A DNA stretch of 10,761 bases from Lachnospiraceae bacterium (GTDB lineage Bacteria > Bacillota > Clostridia > Lachnospirales > Lachnospiraceae), in contig CAAFJI010000089.1 in assembly GCA_900763175.1 (NCBI GenBank), forward strand, positions 1 through 10,761, in the 5' to 3' direction. A program made the position numbers and the translations under genes. The notes below the pieces were generated by a model. It saw only the letters and a program-made list of their open reading frames with translations. It was not told where the DNA came from and ran no database searches. The first letter of the stretch is position 1, and every line of letters starts with the position of its first letter. Positions 5,881 to 10,761 of the stretch are shown one piece after another.

Positions 5881-5886
5881 TATAAA
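5859..5886 (+). promoter_or_regulatory. Possible HrcA-controlled promoter of lon
   Basis: A -10 TATAAA at 5881-5886 has a weak -35 (TTCAAT at 5859-5864, 16-nt spacer). It would start transcription near 5893, the first base of the CIRCE element, which is the usual geometry for HrcA repression. The -35 match is poor. Confidence 0.4.
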
Positions 5887-5892
5887 AATGAA

Positions 5893-5919
5893 TTGGCACT
5901 CGATTTAAAAGAGTGCTGA
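5893..5919 (+). promoter_or_regulatory. CIRCE element (HrcA operator)
   Basis: TTGGCACTC (5893-5901), a 9-nt spacer and GAGTGCTGA (5911-5919) match the CIRCE consensus TTAGCACTC-N9-GAGTGCTAA at 16 of 18 positions. The two differences (G for A in each arm) are symmetrical, so the inverted repeat stays perfect over 7 pairs with the outer T-A kept. It lies 6 nt before the ribosome site of lon. HrcA binds CIRCE to repress heat-shock operons, classically groESL and dnaK. Confidence 0.9.
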
Positions 5920-5941
5920 CAAACCAAAGGAGGAAACGTAT

Positions 5942-8203
5942 ATGATAACAATACCAGTTTATGAACTTCTTCTTTTACCGGAAGTTACATTTTTCTTCAA
6001 AAAAGATATGTTTCCGGAGGGCAGGATTACAGAACAAAGTATAGGTGAGGATGTTCTGTTTGTTTTTCAGAAGAAAGAAATGGCTCCTGAAGAAATTTCC
6101 ATGGAGAAGATTTTTCCTGTTGGAGTACTTGGAACTGTTGAAAATATAGACGAAGAAGGTAGCATTAAGGTTGCAACCAGATGCAGAGTACAGATTTCTT
6201 CTGTGGAGTATATAGATGGCAAAGTGCAGGCAGAGGCAACGGATCTGCCAGAGATTCAGGATATTTCCAAAGAAGAGGAAAAGGAACGTTTTGATAAGAT
6301 TAAGAAAGAGCTGATGGATTTTGCAAAGGGATTTCAGTGGGGAGTATGGGTACGCAGCATGATTTACCACTGGAAGAGCTATCCGGAAGCAATCAGCGCC
6401 CTGGCAGGCTATATGAACCTGACCTGGGAGGAAAAATATCATATCTTAGAGGTAGATTCCAGAAAAGAGCGCCTGGAGCTGATGGAGCAGGCTGTTTATG
6501 AACTGATGGAGATTTTCCGTGTCAGTGAGGAAGCGGAAACTGCACAGAAGAGTTCTAATGAAAAGCTTTATAGAGAATCAGCATTGAAAAAACAGATTGA
6601 ATTTCTTCAGCAGCAGCTGGATGAGATGCATCCTGAAAATATTTCAGATGTGCGCCGCTTTGAGAAGAAAATCCAGGAATCTGGCATGAATGAGGAAGCG
6701 CACAGGGAAGCTGAAAAAGTGCTGAACCGTATGAAACAGGAGGGAAAGGACAGCCACGAATATGGGATGCTATACGATTATCTGGACTTTGTCACAAGCC
6801 TTTCCTGGAAAACAGAGGAAGCTACTGAAATTGACCTTGATGAGTCGGAGAAGATTCTGGATGAAGATCATTATGGGCTGAAAAAAGTGAAGAACCGTAT
6901 CATCCAGCAGCTTGCAGTAATGGCTTTAAACAAGAAGCAGTCCGGTTCGATCCTTTTGTTTGTGGGAGCACCAGGTACAGGAAAAACAAGCATTGGACAG
7001 AGCATTGCCCGTGCTCTTCACAGAAAATATGTAAGGATCAGTCTTGGCGGTGTGAGAGATGAGGCAGAGATCCGCGGACACAGGAGAACCTACATAGGAG
7101 CTATGCCGGGACGTATTATGGAAGGAATGAAGCGCAGCGGTGTGGCCAATCCGGTTATGATCCTGGATGAAGTGGATAAGCTGGCGAAAGATTATGGCGG
7201 AGATCCGGCCAGCGCCCTTCTGGAAGTACTGGATCCGGAGCAGAATGACAACTTTACGGATCATTATATGAATGTTCCCTATGACCTGTCAAACGTTTTA
7301 TTTGTGTGTACGGCGAACTCCATAGATTCCATACCGGAGCCTCTTCTTAACCGTATGGAAGTAATCCAGTTCCCAGGCTATACGGCAGTTGAGAAATTTC
7401 ATATTGCCAGAAAGCATCTTCTTCCAAAGGCAATGAAGAGTATGGGAATCAAAGCACAGAACCTGAAAGTCAGTGATGATGCCATCAAGCGTATTATCGA
7501 AGAATATACAGCGGAGGCGGGGGTCCGTGGACTGAAAAAACAGATGGATGTTCTTTGCAGATATGCTGCGGTGAAGCTTGTAAAAGGGGAGCAGAAGAGC
7601 ATTACGGTAAATGTAAAAAGAGTTCCGGAATTTCTTGGAAGTAATGGAATCCATCATGATAAGATACTGGAAAATCCAGTGCCTGGAGTTGTAACAGGTC
7701 TTGCCTGGACCAGTGCTGGAGGAGAAATTCTCTTTATTGAGACATCTTTTACAAAAGGAAGCGGAAAGGTCATCCTCACAGGACAGCTAGGGGATGTCAT
7801 GAAGGAATCTGCACAGATTGCTATTACTTTGGTGAAGTCCATGTATCCGGAGCTGGCAGAAAAATTTGAACAGAATGACCTTCATATTCATGTACCTGCC
7901 GGTGCAGTGCCAAAGGATGGCCCGTCAGCAGGGATTACACTGGTAACTGCCCTGTCTTCTTTGGTAACAGAAAGGAGCATAGATCCGGAAATAGCTATGA
8001 CTGGTGAAGTTTCCCTGCGAGGAGGCGTGATGCCTATCGGAGGTCTTCCGGAGAAACTTATGGCAGCACAAAGAGCCGGAGTGAAAAAAGTGTATATACC
8101 TTTTGAGAATACAGATGACCTTATCGATGTTGCGGAAGAAGTGAGGGAAAAACTGGAAATCATTCCGGTAAAAACGGTAAAAGATGTTTTAGAGCATGTT
8201 TGA
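5942..8203 (+). CDS. lon: ATP-dependent protease LonA (endopeptidase La)
   Basis: This 753-residue cytoplasmic AAA+ serine protease degrades misfolded and some regulatory proteins. Domains in order are an N-terminal LON substrate domain (about 1-195), a charged helical region likely to form a coiled coil (about 205-270), the AAA+ module, and the protease domain (about 575-753). The AAA+ module has Walker A GAPGTGKT (342-349), Walker B VMILDEVD (405-412), an Arg finger in LLNRME (Arg471) and sensor-2 in GVRGLKK (Arg529). The catalytic Ser662 lies in PKDGPSAG and Lys705 in GGLPEK, 43 residues apart as in E. coli Lon. The motif is GGLPEK, not the common GGLKEK. The N-terminal domain is diverged and lacks the usual IPLRGLVVFPG-type opening, so this may be a specialised Lon, possibly one of two in the genome. 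AAAGGAGG (5926-5933) is 8 nt before the ATG. The CIRCE element just upstream implies HrcA control. No clear terminator follows. Confidence 0.93.
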   Translation: MITIPVYELLLLPEVTFFFKKDMFPEGRITEQSIGEDVLFVFQKKEMAPEEISMEKIFPVGVLGTVENIDEEGSIKVATRCRVQISSVEYIDGKVQAEATDLPEIQDISKEEEKERFDKIKKELMDFAKGFQWGVWVRSMIYHWKSYPEAISALAGYMNLTWEEKYHILEVDSRKERLELMEQAVYELMEIFRVSEEAETAQKSSNEKLYRESALKKQIEFLQQQLDEMHPENISDVRRFEKKIQESGMNEEAHREAEKVLNRMKQEGKDSHEYGMLYDYLDFVTSLSWKTEEATEIDLDESEKILDEDHYGLKKVKNRIIQQLAVMALNKKQSGSILLFVGAPGTGKTSIGQSIARALHRKYVRISLGGVRDEAEIRGHRRTYIGAMPGRIMEGMKRSGVANPVMILDEVDKLAKDYGGDPASALLEVLDPEQNDNFTDHYMNVPYDLSNVLFVCTANSIDSIPEPLLNRMEVIQFPGYTAVEKFHIARKHLLPKAMKSMGIKAQNLKVSDDAIKRIIEEYTAEAGVRGLKKQMDVLCRYAAVKLVKGEQKSITVNVKRVPEFLGSNGIHHDKILENPVPGVVTGLAWTSAGGEILFIETSFTKGSGKVILTGQLGDVMKESAQIAITLVKSMYPELAEKFEQNDLHIHVPAGAVPKDGPSAGITLVTALSSLVTERSIDPEIAMTGEVSLRGGVMPIGGLPEKLMAAQRAGVKKVYIPFENTDDLIDVAEEVREKLEIIPVKTVKDVLEHV

Positions 8204-8253
8204 AAATGGGCAAAGCGGATTGGCGATATTCGGCTGACAAATATTAATTCAGA

Positions 8254-8283
8254 TTACAAAAAACAAAAAAAGTATGATATAAT
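8254..8283 (+). promoter_or_regulatory. Promoter of the DUF1002 gene
   Basis: A perfect -10 TATAAT (8278-8283) has a weak -35 (TTACAA at 8254-8259, 18-nt spacer). The spacer is A-rich. The leader would be about 50 nt. The rest of the 137-nt gap after lon shows no convincing hairpin or other gene. Confidence 0.6.
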
Positions 8284-8340
8284 AAGCCCAACAAATGCAA
8301 AACAGATTATGACCTGAGCGAAAGGTATGGAGGAAAAGTT

Positions 8341-9966
8341 ATGAAGAAAGCGAAATTATTAGCAGCGCTGTTATGCAGTGCATCCATGGTTATGGGAAGT
8401 GTAATTCCGGCAGTACCGGCTATGGCAGACGGTATGAAGGTTGTGACTCTGGGAGCTGACCTTACACAGGATCAGAAGAATACCATGATGAGATATTTTA
8501 ATGTAGATTCCAGTCAGGTACAGATCATCAGTGTTACCAATCAGGATGAGAGAGACCACTTAAGCGCATACGTTCCTCTTGAACAGATCGGAACAAGAAC
8601 TGTAAGCTGTGCCTATGTAAAGCCAACATCATCCGGCGGCATCAAGGTTCGTACAGCGAACCTGAACTGGGTTACCTGTAATATGATCGCTACCTCTCTT
8701 TCTACTTCCGGTGTTACCAACTGTGAAGTTGTAGCAGCCTGCCCATTCGAGGTATCCGGAACAGGAGCACTGACCGGTATTCAGATGGCTTATGAGACGG
8801 CCAGTGGCCAGCAGCTTGACTCTGCCAAGAAAGAGCTTGCTACACAGGAAATGGTAGTAACTGGTAAGATTGCAGATTCTGTAGGACAGAATGATGCAAC
8901 TACCGTTATCAACCAGGCGAAGATGCAGGTTATTGCAGACAATGTTCAGAATGCAGATGAGATTTATAACATTGTTGTAAATATTTCCAATACCAATAAT
9001 ATTAACCTTACAGATGATCAGATTTCCACTATCGTAAACCTTCTTTCCCAGATTTCACAGCAGGATTACGATTACTCTGAAATGCAGGAGACTCTGGAGC
9101 GTGTAAATGACAATGTGACAGGTCAGGCAGAAGAAGATACCTCCACCGAGGAGGACGATCCAGATGATATCGTTAATAACGTTGATCAGAGTGCACTTGG
9201 TTCCGATGTAATCGAGAGCTCTACACAGGATCCGGGGCTTGCTGAGGAGACTGGTGCCGCAGAGGATGGAAGTGACGAGGGCTGGACAGAATTCCCAACA
9301 GAGGATGGCTCTGGCGATGAAATTAGTGAATCTGATGACGGTTCCAACACAGAGGAGACTGGTTCTACAGATATTAACACCGACGGAAGTGATACTTCTG
9401 TATCCGATGAGATAACAGATATTTCCCAGCTGAATACAGATTTCCTTGGAGATGATGCCAAAGCAAAATTTGAACAGGCTAAGAAATTCTGTCAGGGTGA
9501 GTATCAGGGTGATGAAAATGCCCTCTGGGAAGTAATGGGAGATACTGCAGCAGCTACTGTAACACTGGATTCTGACACTGCAAACAAGCTTTCCATCAAG
9601 GTTCTTCAGAAATATCTTGGAATCCTTGGAAATGGAGCTGTTTCTTATCAGCAGGATGGTACAGAGAAGTACCTTACTCCTGAACTGAATATGCTGGATA
9701 AGGAAATGAAGAAGATTTTCGGAATTGATATCATTGATGACGGCGGAACGTCTGAGGATATTGATATTCTTGGCACTCTGGTATCTTCTGAGGATAAAGA
9801 TACCTTATACAAAGACACTATGAAATTCTTTGAGAAACTGTACGGTGAGTCTACAGATTCCTATGATACTATGGATAGCGTGACAACAGATGACAGCGAG
9901 ACTGCAGAAGTTGGCGATGACTATACCTATGATGAGGAAACCATAGACGATTCTTACGAAGAATAA
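8341..9966 (+). CDS. Secreted DUF1002 protein with acidic C-terminal extension
   Basis: This 541-residue exported protein carries a DUF1002 domain (B. subtilis YpuA type), whose function is not established. The signal peptide is residues 1-29 (MKKAKLLAALLCSASMVMGS, cut after AMA). DUF1002 spans about 31-258, recognised by VVTLGADLTQDQKNTMMRYF, IISVTNQDER, LNWVT, CPFEVSGTGALTGIQMAYE and a helical end. A 108-residue acidic, Ser/Thr/Gly-rich linker (259-366) follows, broken by a hydrophobic motif NVDQSALGSDVIESST (280-295). Next is a second probably helical domain (about 367-465, QLNTDFLGDDAKAKFEQAKKF onward) and then an acidic tail rich in Asp, Glu, Ser and Tyr. YpuA-type proteins have roughly 290 residues, so nearly half of this one is extra. 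No sorting motif or membrane tail is seen, and five cysteines lie in the mature part (90, 113, 128, 134, 384). GGAGG at 8329-8333 sets the start. A strong terminator follows. Confidence 0.85.
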   Translation: MKKAKLLAALLCSASMVMGSVIPAVPAMADGMKVVTLGADLTQDQKNTMMRYFNVDSSQVQIISVTNQDERDHLSAYVPLEQIGTRTVSCAYVKPTSSGGIKVRTANLNWVTCNMIATSLSTSGVTNCEVVAACPFEVSGTGALTGIQMAYETASGQQLDSAKKELATQEMVVTGKIADSVGQNDATTVINQAKMQVIADNVQNADEIYNIVVNISNTNNINLTDDQISTIVNLLSQISQQDYDYSEMQETLERVNDNVTGQAEEDTSTEEDDPDDIVNNVDQSALGSDVIESSTQDPGLAEETGAAEDGSDEGWTEFPTEDGSGDEISESDDGSNTEETGSTDINTDGSDTSVSDEITDISQLNTDFLGDDAKAKFEQAKKFCQGEYQGDENALWEVMGDTAAATVTLDSDTANKLSIKVLQKYLGILGNGAVSYQQDGTEKYLTPELNMLDKEMKKIFGIDIIDDGGTSEDIDILGTLVSSEDKDTLYKDTMKFFEKLYGESTDSYDTMDSVTTDDSETAEVGDDYTYDEETIDDSYEE

Positions 9967-9979
9967 GAAGGAAACCATG

Positions 9980-10010
9980 AGGGAGGAGACGAGAGTCTCC
10001 CCCTTTTTCT
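9980..10010 (+). terminator. Intrinsic terminator with GAGA tetraloop
   Basis: GGAGAC (9985-9990) pairs with GTCTCC (9995-10000) around a GNRA-type GAGA loop. The stem extends by GGG/CCC past one bulged A (9984), and a T-run (10004-10008) follows. It lies 14 nt after the stop of the DUF1002 gene. Confidence 0.9.
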
Positions 10011-10066
10011 ATGAAAAAATATAAAAGAACCATAACTGACCATGTAAAAAAGTTAAAAATTGGCCA

Positions 10067-10098
10067 TTGCAGAAATGACAGTACGCAAGTAATATAAT
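10067..10098 (+). promoter_or_regulatory. Promoter of the ECF S-component gene
   Basis: A perfect -10 TATAAT stands at 10093-10098. The best nearby -35-like hexamer, TTGCAG (10067-10072), is 20 nt away, longer than usual, so the promoter may be weak or regulated. The leader would be only about 45 nt, too short for a typical vitamin riboswitch, and I see none. Confidence 0.5.
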
Positions 10099-10148
10099 TG
10101 CTGATTATACAGGGATGTCCAAACATTCCGGGAAAGGCAGAGAAACTT

Positions 10149-10748
10149 ATGAATACACAGAATACGAAAATTGTAAAACTTGCGGAGGCAGCACTTCTGG
10201 CAGCTCTTTGCTACATCTTCTTTACATTCTTTAAGATTGACATTACAGTACCAGGAGGCGAGAAAACCGCTTTCCATGCAGGAAATGCTTTTTGTGTACT
10301 TGGTGCACTGCTTTTGGGTGGTTGGTATGGCGGAGCAGCAGGTGCTGTTGGAATGACAATCGCAGACCTTACATCCGGCTATGCGACAAGTGCTCCGAAA
10401 ACTTTTGTACTGAAGCTTTGCATTGGCCTTATTGTAGGACTGATTGCACATAAATGTGCAAAGATAAATGAAACAAATGATAAGAAATATATTTTCCGGT
10501 GGAGTCTGATTGCTACTGTTGCAGGTCTTGGATTCAATGTGTTTGCAGATCCGATCGTAGGTTATTTTTATAAACAGTATCTTTTAGGAATCCCTCAGGA
10601 GGTTGCTGACATCTGGGTAAAGATCAATGGCATGACTACACTGGTGAATGCTGTTTTATCTGCGGCTCTTGCAATGATCCTGTACGCAGCCCTTCGCCCT
10701 GCACTTATCAAGGCAAACCTTCTCCACGTTGATGTGAAGACAAAATAA
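10149..10748 (+). CDS. ECF transporter S component, substrate unknown
   Basis: This 199-residue integral membrane protein is a substrate-binding (S) subunit of an energy-coupling factor importer, of the ECF-type family related to riboflavin/HMP/pyridoxine S proteins. It has about six hydrophobic segments (near 11-30, 45-62, 63-78, 86-103, 117-138, 163-182). Helix 1 carries the Ala-rich AxxxA pattern (Ala14/15 to Ala18/19) that docks the T subunit. The FHAGNAFCVLGALLLGGWYGG and MTIADLTSGYATSAPKTFVLK stretches are typical of this S family. The ligand is likely a vitamin or precursor, but the motifs do not name it. The start at 10149 is chosen because AAAGG (10133-10137) precedes it and the residues before it in frame (from TTG at 10098) overlap the -10 box and look non-coding. 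No T or A subunit (EcfT, EcfA) is adjacent, which suggests a group II system sharing a central ECF module. Confidence 0.85.
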   Translation: MNTQNTKIVKLAEAALLAALCYIFFTFFKIDITVPGGEKTAFHAGNAFCVLGALLLGGWYGGAAGAVGMTIADLTSGYATSAPKTFVLKLCIGLIVGLIAHKCAKINETNDKKYIFRWSLIATVAGLGFNVFADPIVGYFYKQYLLGIPQEVADIWVKINGMTTLVNAVLSAALAMILYAALRPALIKANLLHVDVKTK

Positions 10749-10756
10749 AGAAAAAT

Positions 10757-10761
10757 AAGGA
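10757..10761 (+). promoter_or_regulatory. Possible ribosome site of the next gene
   Basis: The window ends with AAGGA, 9 nt after the S-component stop and without a hairpin in between. It may be the ribosome site of a co-transcribed gene that starts just beyond the edge. Confidence 0.3.

Noticed and set aside
5975..6442. Minus-strand open frame of 155 codons inside lon
   Set aside because: It is a shadow of the lon reading frame, without ribosome site or plausible protein composition.
8204..8258. Possible terminator of lon (imperfect repeat AGCGGATT/ATTCGGCT)
   Set aside because: The pairing has internal mismatches and no T-run follows, so it does not support a terminator call.
10098..10148. 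TTG start at 10098 for the ECF S component
   Set aside because: It overlaps the perfect -10 box TATAAT and the added residues do not resemble an S-component N-terminus.
1..10761. A new multi-gene defence, mobile or biosynthetic system
   Set aside because: No transposase, integrase, nuclease/helicase pair, toxin-antitoxin pair, CRISPR array or synthetase cluster is present, and most genes have separate promoters and terminators.

Overview
The window looks like chromosomal DNA of a low-GC, gut-type Firmicute, most likely a member of the Lachnospiraceae. The reasons are strong AGGAGG-type ribosome sites, sigma-A-like promoters, a CIRCE heat-shock operator, a bile salt hydrolase of the type common in gut clostridia, and secreted, very acidic proteins with clostridial signal peptides. 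No tRNA, rRNA, CRISPR array, transposase or phage gene was seen. The genus is not determinable from the sequence alone.

Layout, left to right: (1) a small ArsC/Spx-family thioredoxin-fold protein (71-424) closed by a hairpin; (2) a ThiF/E1-like enzyme of the TcdA type (645-1400) with its own promoter; (3) a secreted acidic protein (1529-2419) whose promoter is preceded by four tandem 11-bp units; (4) an orphan LytTR response regulator (2696-3415) with two candidate promoters and a 21-bp-spaced direct repeat; (5) on the minus strand, a UDP-glucose 6-dehydrogenase (3461-4696) convergent with the regulator; (6) a bile salt hydrolase (4826-5800) divergent from ugd; (7) a LonA-type protease (5942-8203) preceded by a CIRCE element; (8) a secreted DUF1002 protein with a long acidic extension (8341-9966); (9) an ECF-transporter S component (10149-10748). 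The window ends on a possible ribosome site for a next gene.

Most genes appear to be single transcription units, each with its own promoter and often its own hairpin terminator, so this is not one operon or one pathway. The themes are envelope and stress physiology: bile salt deconjugation, HrcA-type control of a protease, a redox-type small protein, an OmpR/PhoB-like operator on a secreted protein gene, UDP-glucuronate supply for a surface polymer, and vitamin-type uptake. I see no clear new multi-gene system. The most notable signals are regulatory: CIRCE in front of lon, the phased 11-bp repeat array, and the repeat pair in front of the LytTR gene.
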